NCBI RefSeq assembly: GCF_016107395.1
Contig: NZ_JAAIKO010000001.1
Location: forward strand, 768,356-832,355
DNA: 64,000 nucleotides
Reading direction: 5' to 3'
Origin: Streptomyces fildesensis
Lineage (GTDB): Bacteria; Actinomycetota; Actinomycetes; Streptomycetales; Streptomycetaceae
Shown here: in pieces, positions 27,080-34,915 of the stretch
How the letters are laid out: the number at the start of each line of letters is the position of its first letter
How positions within the stretch are numbered: the first letter of the stretch is position 1
Notes under the pieces: generated by a model
Database searches by the model: none
Seen by the model: the letters and a program-made list of their open reading frames with translations, nothing else
What the model was told of the DNA's origin: nothing
Made by a program: the position numbers and the translations under genes

Positions 27080-27973
27080 GTGCCCACCCGCACCCTCGCC
27101 GCGCCACCGCGGCTGCCCCTGGTCCTGGCCCGGGGCGCGCTCGGCTCGCGCCGCAAGCGCGGGCGGCCGCGCGCCTTGGCGGCGCCCACCGACCGGCTGG
27201 TCCTGCCCGCCGCGCGCATCGACCCAGGCCGGCTCGCCGCGTACGCGCGGGTCTGCGGCTACCCCGACAACGCGTCCGGCGCGGTCCCGCTGACCTACCC
27301 GCACATCCTCGGGTTCCCGCTGGCCGCGCAGCTGATGGCGGACCGCGCGTTCCCGCTGCCGCTGCTCGGCCTGGTGCACACCTCGATCGAGATCACCCAG
27401 GTGCGGGCCCTGCGCACGACCGACCGTCCTGAACTGACCGTCCACACCTCGGCGCTCCGCCCGCACCACCGCGGCACCGAAGCCGTCCTCGTGACCGAGG
27501 CCCGTCTCGACGGCGAACTCGTGTGGTCCGACCGCAGTACGTACCTCGCCCGGCACAGCGGCGCCACGGGCCCACGCCCCGACGAGGCGCCGGAGCCCGC
27601 GGGGTCCACGCTGCCCGCCGTCGCCACCTGGCGGCTCACCGCGGACCTGGGCCGCCGCCATGCGCGGGTGTCCGGCGACTACAACCCGATCCACCTCCAC
27701 CCCTGGACCGCGAAGCCCCTCGGCTTCCCCCGCGCCATCGCCCACGGCATGTGGACCGTGGCCCGCTGCGCCGCCGAAGCGGTGCCACTGAACGCCGACC
27801 GGATCACCCTGCGGGCCACGTTCGGAGCACCGGTGCTGCTCCCCGGCACGGTGACCTACGCGGCCGAGACCACGTCCGAGACCACTCCCGGGACGAGATC
27901 CCGCTTCCAGCTGCGCGGCGACGGCCGCGTCCACCTCACGGGCGAGGTGGTTCCCAGCGCCGGCCGTTCATGA
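27080..27973 (+). CDS. MaoC-family enoyl-CoA/ACP hydratase (HtdX-like)
   Basis: The roughly 297-residue protein is a double hotdog hydratase. Its C-terminal half carries the hydratase-2 signature SGDYNPIHLHPWTAK followed by PRAIAHGMWT, with Asp and His as catalytic residues. Family members hydrate enoyl thioesters to R-3-hydroxyacyl thioesters, which the neighbouring HMwFabG can oxidise or form. GTG 27080 follows GAAGGGA; a GTG at 27023 inside the 14-base repeats would add 19 unlikely residues. Its 3' end overlaps the convergent TetR gene by 38 bases. Confidence 0.9.
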   Translation: MPTRTLAAPPRLPLVLARGALGSRRKRGRPRALAAPTDRLVLPAARIDPGRLAAYARVCGYPDNASGAVPLTYPHILGFPLAAQLMADRAFPLPLLGLVHTSIEITQVRALRTTDRPELTVHTSALRPHHRGTEAVLVTEARLDGELVWSDRSTYLARHSGATGPRPDEAPEPAGSTLPAVATWRLTADLGRRHARVSGDYNPIHLHPWTAKPLGFPRAIAHGMWTVARCAAEAVPLNADRITLRATFGAPVLLPGTVTYAAETTSETTPGTRSRFQLRGDGRVHLTGEVVPSAGRS

Positions 27974-28577
27974 GGTTGTCCAGGCCGGCCCAGGCGAAGT
28001 TCATCAGTGTCGCCGCGGTGTCCTTCCCCGACTGGCCGGGCTGCTCGCAGCCCCAGCCCGCCAGCGACTCCGCCGCGCCCACCAGGGCGTGCGCCAGCGC
28101 CGTGACCTCCCGCTCGGCGAGCTCCCCGGCGCAGTCGGCCTCCCGGGCCGCGGCGGCGATCAGCTCCCTGACGAACTCGGCGATCTCGGCGCGCATCTTC
28201 GCGACCTCGTCCGCGAACGGCTCCCCCTGGGTCCGCGCCTGCTGATACAGCACGGTCCAGCCGTCGGGACGCTCCGTCGTATACGTGAAGAACGCCCGCA
28301 GCCCGCACCACAGTTGCCGGTCCGGCGCCGCCCCCGGCTCCACCCCGGCCATCACCGCCTCGGTGAGCGCCGCCGCCTCCCGCCGGATGCACGCGGTGAA
28401 CAGCTCTTCCTTCGAATTCAGATACAGATAGACGAGGGGTTTCGACACCCCCGCCAGCTCGGCGATCTCATCCATCGAGGCCGCCCGGTACCCCCGCCGC
28501 GCGAACGTCGCCACCGCCGCGTCGAGCATCTGCTGCTCCCGCACCTGCCGCGGCACCCGCTTGGTCTTCCCGCCCAC
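27936..28577 (-). CDS. TetR-family transcriptional regulator
   Basis: This 213-residue repressor has the N-terminal helix-turn-helix (about 12-58: ATFARRGYRAASMDEIAELA, then VSKPLVYLYL) and a helical ligand-binding domain. The GTG start gives MGGKTKRVPR. It is convergent with the maoC gene and the two coding ends overlap by 38 bases. Its likely targets are its own promoter and the thiolase-fabG divergent promoter, because both regions share CTTACT-type half-sites. The inducer is probably an acyl-CoA, by analogy with other lipid-linked TetR proteins. Confidence 0.9.
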   Translation of the reverse strand: MGGKTKRVPRQVREQQMLDAAVATFARRGYRAASMDEIAELAGVSKPLVYLYLNSKEELFTACIRREAAALTEAVMAGVEPGAAPDRQLWCGLRAFFTYTTERPDGWTVLYQQARTQGEPFADEVAKMRAEIAEFVRELIAAAAREADCAGELAEREVTALAHALVGAAESLAGWGCEQPGQSGKDTAATLMNFAWAGLDNLMNGRRWEPPRP

Positions 28578-28735
28578 CCCGTGCCACCTCTCGCGTAGCC
28601 CTACCCGAAAGTAAGCCTACGGGGCGGGTCTCCGCCCGGCCTGCCGCCCGGGACAGGGCCCGTGGCGGGTTCCGGACAACCGGCCACCCCTCGGGAATCT
28701 GGACAGAGCCCTACTGACGGGCCGACAATCCCACC

Positions 28736-29281
28736 ATGACGTCCCCCGAGTTCCGCGCCCAGGGCGTACGGCCGTCGGAGAACGAGCGGGACCACGCACT
28801 CGAGGTGCTCCGTGCCGGGACCGGCGACGGCCGGCTCTCCCACGACACCTTCATGCACCGCATGCACATCGTGCTCACCGCCCGCAGCCGCGCCGAGGTC
28901 GACGGCGCCCTCGCCGACCTCCCCTCCCGCGGCCGCGCCCCGCAACTCCTGCTGCGCACCGTCGCCCGCCTCTCCGCGCTCTCCGTACGCCTGCGCGGCA
29001 GTTGGCGCACCCAGCAGCTCCCCGGCCTCCGGCTGCCCGAGCCCGGCCCCCAGCCCCTGCGCATCGGCCGCGCCCCGGTGTGCGACCTCCGCCTCGGCCA
29101 CGACTCCGTCTCCCGCACCCACGCCGAACTCCGCTACCAGGACAACGCCTGGCTCCTCTCCGACCTCGGCTCCCTCAACGGCACCCACGTCAACGGCCTC
29201 CGCATCACCGGCACCGTCCGCGTCCACCCCGGCGACCACGTGGCCTTCGGCAGCCTCAACTTCCGCCTCGCCTCCGGCTGA
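28736..29281 (+). CDS. DUF1707 and FHA domain protein
   Basis: The 181-residue protein combines an N-terminal DUF1707 (about 11-60, RPSENERDHALEVL) with a C-terminal FHA domain (about 95-178) holding the phosphothreonine-binding signature LRIGRAP, SRTHAEL and DLGSLNGTHVNG. FHA domains bind phosphothreonine, so the protein may read the output of a Ser/Thr kinase such as the one encoded at 8525-10126; that link is inference. No membrane segment is apparent. A small hairpin (CCCACG, loop CTT, CGTGGG at 29307-29321) follows its stop and may end transcription. Confidence 0.9.
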   Translation: MTSPEFRAQGVRPSENERDHALEVLRAGTGDGRLSHDTFMHRMHIVLTARSRAEVDGALADLPSRGRAPQLLLRTVARLSALSVRLRGSWRTQQLPGLRLPEPGPQPLRIGRAPVCDLRLGHDSVSRTHAELRYQDNAWLLSDLGSLNGTHVNGLRITGTVRVHPGDHVAFGSLNFRLASG

Positions 29282-29689
29282 TCCGGCCCTGTACCGCCGC
29301 CGGCTTCCCACGCTTCGTGGGCGTCCTGGACCTCCTTCCCGAGCCCAGAGCAGGTCAGGCGGGCGTTCAGACGCGGCAACCGTCACATGGCACGCGTGGC
29401 CGGGAGCGCTGCCGACTGCCGCCGGGACGGGGTGCCAAAGACGGCCGGCAGCGAGGGAGGGGTGGCCCGCCTTGCGTGGCTGACCCTCTGCCGGCTCCGC
29501 GTGGTGGGGCGCCGTACCCCAGCCGTCACGCATGACAGGCGCGCGAGGCGACCGCGCCACCGGGAATGGGCGGGCGGGGAGCAGCTGCTGCCGCGATGCG
29601 GCAGAGGCCGGAGCGGTCGCTCCGCTTCGATGCGGGTCTCGTTGGGGGATATGAAATGTCCCATGCTTGAGCAATCGCGCCGACGTGCG
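29282..29689. other. Intergenic stretch without recognisable gene
   Basis: No reading frame here has protein-like composition, a good ribosome-binding site or a motif I know. It begins with the weak hairpin at 29307-29321 and ends in a segment with clearly lower GC than average (about 29640-29690). It marks the left border of the accessory region and may contain decayed sequence. Confidence 0.5.
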
Positions 29690-31024
29690 TCACACCTTCT
29701 GGTGGGCCACCGTGCGGGCTCGCTGGATCAGCGACTTCGCGGCTCGGTTGCTCTGATGGGGTCGGATGCGTTGGCGCATCGTGCGGAAGTGGTCGTCACC
29801 TCGGGCTGAGGAGATCGCGGCGTAGTCGTCGAGGAACGCTTCCCAGGTGGCGCACGCGGCTTCCACGTGGCCCATCTCCAGCTGCCGTTGTGCCAGAAGC
29901 CCGTTCGCGTGGACACGCCCCTGCCGCTCTTGCGAGGGGCGGGCGCGGTTGGACTGCTGGAGTGCCTTGACCGATCCGGGCAAATCACCCAGTTCGTACA
30001 ACACGTGGGAGACATGGAATTGGTAGGCGGCCTGGTCGTAACCGCCCACCGCGTCGTTCCTTCCATCGGCCTTGGACAGGGCGGCTTCGGTCTCTGACAG
30101 CCGGGCGAATGCCTGCCGCTGGTCTTTGACCATCGCAGCGCCGTGCGCCTGCTGCCCGGCCAGGAACGCCTGGAGGCGCGGCCCCGCTTTCGGGGAGGCT
30201 TCGGCCGCCGAATCGGCGAGCTCCAGTGCCTTGGTGCCGTGCCCGAGGTTAGAGGCTTGCAGGGCCATGCCGCGAAGGGTGCGGCAGTAGGTGAGGTGGT
30301 CTTCCGCGCTGCCGGCCAGTTGGAGTGCTTGGACGTAGTAGCGCTGGCCCAAACCGTGCTCGCGTTCGTACATCGCCATCCACCCGGTGAGGTACACGAG
30401 GTCGGATGCTGCGGACAGCATGTCTTTCTTCACCGACTCCGAGCCGTCCGCCCGCAGGTACGGCGAGACGGTGTTCACCAGGAAAGCAGCCGCCATCGGC
30501 CGCGCATGGCCGCCGCCGAGTTCATCGAGGATGTCGGCGATGCGGTCGGTCATGGTGCGGACGGTGGCGACCTCGCCGGCTCCGATCCGTACGGTGCGGC
30601 CGGTCGTGGACGCTTCCAGCCTGGTCGACAGCTCCGTATAGCGCGGCACCATCAAGGCGGCCGAATACAGTCCTGCGGCCAAGACCCCACGCCGTGACGG
30701 ATCCATGTCTGCCCTTCCGAGGTCCACCACTCCGGCCACCAGATCAACGGCGCCGGCCCCAGTCTCATTGCCGAACCCGGCGTCGGTGGACGTTACTGGG
30801 CGGCGCAGGTGCCGGGAGAACGCTTCGCAGATCAGCGGCCTGGCCTCAGGGCCCGGTAACGAGCCCTTGAGCCAATGCGACACGGTCGAGTCGTCGTAGC
30901 TGAGCACCGTTCCCGACTCGATCCCGACCCGCGTGATCGCCCTCACCAGCTGGCCTCTTGTCCACTGGGCCTCCGTCATCAGGGCGCGAAGGGCGGTATT
31001 CGGTGTGCGCGTGCGTGGTGCCAT
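29690..31024 (-). CDS. XRE-like regulator with tetratricopeptide-type C-terminal domain
   Basis: The 444-residue protein has an N-terminal helix-turn-helix-like segment (about 10-65, with SYDDSTVSHWLKGSLPGPEA) and a long helical part with TPR-like repeats (about 160-430). Such regulators are frequent in Streptomyces near small peptide genes, and the TPR part may sense a peptide. ATG 31024 follows GGGGAG; the reading to 31072 is less likely. It is divergent from the small-ORF and methyltransferase set that starts at 31241, with 216 bases between, and is the obvious candidate regulator of that set. A direct repeat TTCACGG occurs at 31044-31050 and 31053-31059 close to its start. Confidence 0.85.
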   Translation of the reverse strand: MAPRTRTPNTALRALMTEAQWTRGQLVRAITRVGIESGTVLSYDDSTVSHWLKGSLPGPEARPLICEAFSRHLRRPVTSTDAGFGNETGAGAVDLVAGVVDLGRADMDPSRRGVLAAGLYSAALMVPRYTELSTRLEASTTGRTVRIGAGEVATVRTMTDRIADILDELGGGHARPMAAAFLVNTVSPYLRADGSESVKKDMLSAASDLVYLTGWMAMYEREHGLGQRYYVQALQLAGSAEDHLTYCRTLRGMALQASNLGHGTKALELADSAAEASPKAGPRLQAFLAGQQAHGAAMVKDQRQAFARLSETEAALSKADGRNDAVGGYDQAAYQFHVSHVLYELGDLPGSVKALQQSNRARPSQERQGRVHANGLLAQRQLEMGHVEAACATWEAFLDDYAAISSARGDDHFRTMRQRIRPHQSNRAAKSLIQRARTVAHQKV

Positions 31025-31240
31025 GCGATGACTCCCCTCAGCGTTCACGGCATTCACGGTCCCGTCCAGCATTCCCCGTTCTCCCGGACGGCGTACCCGA
31101 GTTCACTCAACATCAGCCGCACTACGAACAATCCCTCTCCTACCCAACCCCCGCCGTGCGGCCCACGTCCCACCGCGACCGGTAGCCCGTGAAGCCTCGG
31201 AGCACCGGCAGCGGCTCCCCACCGCTACGGAGACGACACC

Positions 31241-31465
31241 ATGACCCGAGCCGACCGCCAGACCGGTACCGACCTGGATTGGATCAAGCAGGACGCCCTC
31301 GTCTTGGACACTGCCACGCACCAGGTCGGCGAGGTCCAACAGATCGGGGCGGCCTACCCCACCGGCGCAAGTCCCGAGGAGTTCGCGTGGCTGCGGCCAC
31401 CGGGTGGCGGCGTCGAATGGAGCGCCCCCCTGGCCGCTCTCGAACCCGTGGATGACACCCCGTGA
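31241..31465 (+). CDS. Small acidic conserved-type protein, function unknown
   Basis: This 74-residue acidic protein (WIKQDALVLDTATHQVG and EFAWLRPPGGGVEW) has good codon use, and ATG 31241 follows GGAGACG. I recall proteins of this kind next to XRE/TPR regulators in actinomycetes but cannot assign a function. It has no signal peptide and no cysteine. It is the first plus-strand gene of the methyltransferase set and its stop overlaps the next possible start (GTGA). Confidence 0.65.
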   Translation: MTRADRQTGTDLDWIKQDALVLDTATHQVGEVQQIGAAYPTGASPEEFAWLRPPGGGVEWSAPLAALEPVDDTP

Positions 31466-31668
31466 CCCGGTCCGTGGTCGACCGGCCACGCCACCGCCGC
31501 CCGCCTTGCCCCTCCAGCGACGGCCGCACCGCAGGCGCACTCCTGATGCTCCTGAATGTGCTCGGCGCACCCGCGGTCGCCGTGCAACTCGGCCGCGGGC
31601 ACCCCGCCGCCCCGCCCGCTCGAAGTCTCGCTGCGGCCGCTTCGGACACTCCGCCGCCCGGCCTCTGA
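31462..31668 (+). CDS. Possible small hydrophobic protein
   Basis: A 68-residue frame begins with GTG overlapping the stop of the previous gene by four bases, which suggests translational coupling. It is Arg/Pro-rich at the start, with one hydrophobic segment (GALLMLLNVLGAPAVAV, about 25-41). Composition is only moderately protein-like and no family is recognised. It may be a membrane peptide or a chance frame. Confidence 0.35.
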   Translation: MTRSVVDRPRHRRPPCPSSDGRTAGALLMLLNVLGAPAVAVQLGRGHPAAPPARSLAAAASDTPPPGL

Positions 31669-31842
31669 TCTCCGGTCTCCGTCGATGACTCGTTCCGTCG
31701 GAGTCCGGTACCAGCGCGCCCGGCTCCAGCCGTCTCGGGATAGCGGCTCCCCCGACCGTGACAGCAGGAGCCGGGCGCCGCATCCCTGAAATGCCCCGCG
31801 CGGCAGTCCGCCGAGCGGCAGCATGCCCAGAGAGGACAATTC

Positions 31843-31944
31843 ATGGCCAAGCCACCCCCGCCAGCACCCCGCCGACCGCAGGCACCGGCACCCCGACCTC
31901 CGGACCCGAACCCGATCCCCGCCCACGGCCGCACCGCCGCGTAG
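31843..31944 (+). CDS. Small Pro/Ala-rich peptide ORF
   Basis: A 33-residue frame starts with ATG after a good ribosome-binding site (GAGAGGA, six bases away). The product is mainly Pro, Ala and Arg, with one Asp (RPPDPNPIPAHG). It lies 45 bases before the candidate precursor gene at 31990. It could be an additional peptide substrate, a leader peptide that controls translation, or not a gene. Only the ribosome-binding site and location support it. Confidence 0.4.
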   Translation: MAKPPPPAPRRPQAPAPRPPDPNPIPAHGRTAA

Positions 31945-31989
31945 GACCACACACCCTCAAGATCAGCAATGAGACGAAGGAGATCAGCT

Positions 31990-32130
31990 ATGGGATGGGG
32001 AACTGGCAAGGGCGGTAGCGGAGGCGACGGCAAGCACTCCGGAGGGAAGGACCCGGGCACCAGCAAGCCGTCTCCGGACGGGTCACGGCCCGCTCCGGAG
32101 CCCAAGCACAAGGGCGGTGACAAGAAGTGA
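31990..32130 (+). CDS. Candidate RiPP precursor peptide (46 residues, Lys/Gly/Asp-rich)
   Basis: ATG 31990 follows AAGGAG with seven bases spacing, and the stop TGA shares four bases (GTGA) with the start of the methyltransferase gene, so translation should be coupled. The peptide has eight Lys, one Arg, four Asp and one Glu, hence a clear positive charge, and two Asp-Gly pairs (Asp13 and Asp30), the dipeptide most prone to aspartimide formation. It has no Cys and no hydrophobic core. It ends in PKHKGGDKK. In the imiditide family a charged linear precursor is modified by a protein-isoaspartate methyltransferase homologue; the same gene pair is seen here. The modification itself is inference. 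Confidence 0.7.
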   Translation: MGWGTGKGGSGGDGKHSGGKDPGTSKPSPDGSRPAPEPKHKGGDKK

Positions 32131-33305
32131 CGCACGCGCACCAGGCGGAGCAGAACGCAGCACAACGCGACCTGCTCCGCGCGATCGAAGCGGACCTCGG
32201 CCATGCGCCGGCCCCGGAGTGGGTGAAAGCCATGGACGCCGTTCCGCGACACCACTTCCTGCCCGAACGGATTTGGCTGGACGACGGCGAGGGCGGATAC
32301 GCGCCCTGCGACCAGCACAGCGACGCTGAGCGGTGGTACACCGCCGCCTACGCCGATGCGCCCGTAGTGACGCAGGTCAACGACGGTGCTGAGCCCGAGG
32401 AAAGCGATGTGTGGGCCTCCTCCTCGGCTTCTGCACCTTCCATCGTGCTGCGCATGCTGGAAGACCTCGACGTTCACGACGGCGCGCACGTGCTGGAGAT
32501 CGGCGCGGGAACCGGTTGGAACGCCGGGCTGCTCGCACACCGGGTCGGCGAGGCCAACGTGACCACATTGGAGATCGACGGCGCGGTGGCCGCCAGGGCA
32601 CGTACCGCACTCCACAACGCAGGCCTGTACCCCGAAGTGGTCTGTGCCGACGGAGAGAAGGGCTGGCCGCCGCAGGCCGCGTACGACCGGATCATCTGCA
32701 CCTGCTCGGTGCGGCGCGTGCCGCACGCATGGGTGAAGCAGTCCCGGCCCGGAGGGGTGATCGTCACAGCGTGGGACAACCCGTGGATCACGTACGGGTT
32801 GCTGCGGCTGGAGGTGAACGCAGGGGTCGGCGAAGGCCGGTTCAGCCCGCACAGCGCCTTCATGCTGATGCGCGACCAGCGGACCGACCTACGGATCTAC
32901 CGGGATGTCGTCCGCGACGAGCACCAGCCCGACGAGTCCAGGACCGGTCTGGCGCCGTGGGACGTGACCGGCCCGGACATCGACGCACAGTTCGCGATCG
33001 GAGTTCGGCTGCGCGATGTCTGGTACTCGCGCCAGCAGAACCCCGACGTGAAAGGCGTGTTGACACGTCTGTGGGTCGCCACCACCGACGCCACCTCATG
33101 GGCCGCGGTCGACTACGACGGCGAGCACGACGACCAGTTCACCGTCTGGCAGCACGGCCCACGTCGCCTCTGGGACGAAGTAGAGACAGCAAGCCGCTGG
33201 TGGCGAGACCACGACCGCCCGACGCCCGCTCGTTTCGGCATCACCGTCACGGCAGAGGAACAGAGATTCTGGCTCGACGACCCCGGTTCTCCCCTGGACG
33301 GCTGA
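32127..33305 (+). CDS. Protein-L-isoaspartate O-methyltransferase-like enzyme, RiPP-associated type
   Basis: This 392-residue enzyme is much longer than housekeeping isoaspartate methyltransferases (about 210-230 residues). It has the SAM-binding motif HVLEIGAGTGWNAGLL (about 121-136), a preceding SAPSIVLRML helix, the acidic residue in TTLEIDG and a roughly 150-residue C-terminal extension ending with SRWWRDHDRPTPARFG (about 355-370). Long forms with a conserved C-terminal W...P...RFG-type motif are associated with lanthipeptide, graspetide and imiditide loci, where they methylate Asp to yield aspartimide. No lanthipeptide or graspetide synthetase is near, which points to an imiditide-like two-gene system. 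GTG start, overlapping the peptide stop. Confidence 0.88.
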   Translation: MTHAHQAEQNAAQRDLLRAIEADLGHAPAPEWVKAMDAVPRHHFLPERIWLDDGEGGYAPCDQHSDAERWYTAAYADAPVVTQVNDGAEPEESDVWASSSASAPSIVLRMLEDLDVHDGAHVLEIGAGTGWNAGLLAHRVGEANVTTLEIDGAVAARARTALHNAGLYPEVVCADGEKGWPPQAAYDRIICTCSVRRVPHAWVKQSRPGGVIVTAWDNPWITYGLLRLEVNAGVGEGRFSPHSAFMLMRDQRTDLRIYRDVVRDEHQPDESRTGLAPWDVTGPDIDAQFAIGVRLRDVWYSRQQNPDVKGVLTRLWVATTDATSWAAVDYDGEHDDQFTVWQHGPRRLWDEVETASRWWRDHDRPTPARFGITVTAEEQRFWLDDPGSPLDG

Positions 33306-33336
33306 GACACCAGCCCCCTCGGCGAGACGCGGCAGT

Positions 33337-33364
33337 GCCCCCGGTCCTCGCGAAGGTCGGGGGC
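33337..33364. terminator. Bidirectional terminator, methyltransferase / symporter
   Basis: A 7-base-pair GC stem (GCCCCCG with CGGGGGC) continues, after a small bulge, into CCT/AGG and closes on a CGCGA loop. It lies between convergent genes and marks the right border of the accessory region. Confidence 0.7.
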
Positions 33365-33380
33365 GCTTCCGCGTATACGA

Positions 33381-34706
33381 CTACGCGGCGACCGGGACGC
33401 GCTCTTCGCGGTCCGTGTTCGCGTCGTCGTCCATCAGGCTGTCGAGGTCCGCGCCGTGGGCGGTGGCGTACTTGTCGCGGTCGAGGATGTTCTCGCGGGC
33501 CGCGACGATGATCGGGATGACGGACTGGCCGGCCACGTTCGTGGCGGTCCGCATCATGTCGAGGATGGGGTCGATCGCGAGCAGGAGGCCGACGCCTTCG
33601 AGGGGGAGGCCGAGGGTGGAGAGGGTCAGGGTGAGCATGACCGTGGCGCCGGTGAGGCCCGCGGTGGCGGCGGAGCCGATGACCGAGACGAAGGCGATCA
33701 GCAGGTAGTCGCCGATGCCCAGGTGCACGTCGAAGACCTCGGCGATGAAGATCGCGGCGAGGGCCGGGTAGATCGCGGCGCAGCCGTCCATCTTGGTGGT
33801 GGCGCCGAACGGGACGGCGAAGGACGCGTACTCGCGCGGGACGCCGAGGCGTTCGGTGACGCGCTGGGTGACCGGCATGGTGCCGACCGAGGAGCGCGAG
33901 ACGAAGGCGAGCTGGATGGCGGGCCAGGCGCCGCGGAAGAACTGCAGCGGGCTGACCTTGGCGACGGTGGCGAGCAGCAGCGGGTAGACGCCGAACAGGA
34001 CGAGGGCGCAGCCGACGTAGACATCGGCGGTGAAGGTCGCGTACTGCTTGATCAGGTTCCAGCCGTAGGTGTTGATGGCGTTGCCGATCAGGCCCAGGGT
34101 GCCCAGCGGGGCGAGCTTGATGACCCACCACAGGGCCTTCTGCAGCAGTTCGAGAACCGCGGAGCTGAGGGTGAGGATCGGCTCGGCCTTCTCGCCGAGC
34201 TGGAGCAGCGCGATACCGACGACGGCCGCCATGAAGACGATCTGCAGCACGTTCAGCTCGGTGAACGGCGAGATGACGTCGGTCGGGATGATGCCGGTGA
34301 GGAAGTCGAGCCAGGAGCCGGTGTGCTTCGGCTTGGCGCCGTCGGCCGGGGTGAGGCCGCTGCCGGAGCCGGGGTTGGTGAGCAGGCCGATCGCGAGGCC
34401 GATGGAGACCGCGATCAGCGACGTGATCATGAACCAGAGCAGCGTGCGGGTGGCCAGCCGGGCGGCGTTGGAGACGTTCCGCAGGTTGGTGATGGAGACC
34501 ACGATGGCGAAGAAGACCAGCGGCGCGACGGCCAGCTTGAGCAGCTGGACGAAGATCGAGCCGATCTCGTCGAGCGTCTTGCCGAGCCAGGCGATGTCGC
34601 CGCTGCGGGCGATCCAGCCGAGACACACACCGAGGACGAGGCCGCCGAGGATCTGCGCCCAGAACGGGATCTTGGGTATGCGTACGCGACTGGATGTAGG
34701 AGACAT
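33381..34706 (-). CDS. Dicarboxylate/amino acid:cation symporter (DAACS family)
   Basis: The 441-residue membrane protein has about eight hydrophobic segments and the family hallmarks: the serine-rich FVSRSSVGTMPVT region (HP1), the MDGCAAIYPALAAIF motif of TM7 and DPILDMMRTATNVAGQSV of TM8. DctA/GltP proteins take up C4-dicarboxylates or glutamate with protons or sodium. ATG 34706. It is monocistronic. Two CTTTGGG direct repeats spaced by 22 bases lie just upstream and may be its operator. Confidence 0.94.
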   Translation of the reverse strand: MSPTSSRVRIPKIPFWAQILGGLVLGVCLGWIARSGDIAWLGKTLDEIGSIFVQLLKLAVAPLVFFAIVVSITNLRNVSNAARLATRTLLWFMITSLIAVSIGLAIGLLTNPGSGSGLTPADGAKPKHTGSWLDFLTGIIPTDVISPFTELNVLQIVFMAAVVGIALLQLGEKAEPILTLSSAVLELLQKALWWVIKLAPLGTLGLIGNAINTYGWNLIKQYATFTADVYVGCALVLFGVYPLLLATVAKVSPLQFFRGAWPAIQLAFVSRSSVGTMPVTQRVTERLGVPREYASFAVPFGATTKMDGCAAIYPALAAIFIAEVFDVHLGIGDYLLIAFVSVIGSAATAGLTGATVMLTLTLSTLGLPLEGVGLLLAIDPILDMMRTATNVAGQSVIPIIVAARENILDRDKYATAHGADLDSLMDDDANTDREERVPVAA

Positions 34707-34728
34707 GTTCCGGACGCTAACACCGGAG

Positions 34729-34757
34729 CTTTGGGAAACTCAAAGTCATTCTTTGGG
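34729..34757. promoter_or_regulatory. Direct repeats CTTTGGG, 22 bases apart
   Basis: CTTTGGGAAACTC (from 34729) and CTTTGGGTTCTC (from 34751) lie 22 bases start to start, about two helical turns, in an AT-richer stretch 23 bases upstream of the symporter start. The phasing fits a dimeric regulator binding one face of the DNA. The regulator is not known. Confidence 0.45.
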
Positions 34758-34812
34758 TTCTCATGACGTGGACGGCCGGAAACGGTTCGGGCCGGCGCGT
34801 GGACAGCACAAA

Positions 34813-34844
34813 GCCCCGCCGGGAACGGGGTGTTCCGGCGGGGC
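34813..34844 (-). terminator. Terminator of the DUF4229 gene
   Basis: GCCCCGCCGG with CCGGCGGGGC forms the main stem, extended inside by AAC/GTT with one bulged G, and the loop is GGGGT. It lies about 70 bases past the DUF4229 stop on the minus strand. Confidence 0.65.
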
Positions 34845-34915
34845 ATGGCGAAGCGTGTGACGAGGGTTACCCACCGACCCCCGGGCGGTCGTGCGGACCT
34901 ACGGCCCAACTGGCG

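Noticed and set aside
28601..29674. Minus-strand frame covering the FHA gene and the intergenic gap
   Set aside because: Opposite a clear FHA domain gene; the part outside it is Arg/Pro-rich without motifs.
31843..32130. FxLD lanthipeptide precursor
   Set aside because: Neither small peptide has Cys or the Ser/Thr/Cys core expected for a lanthipeptide, and no lanthipeptide synthetase is encoded in the window.
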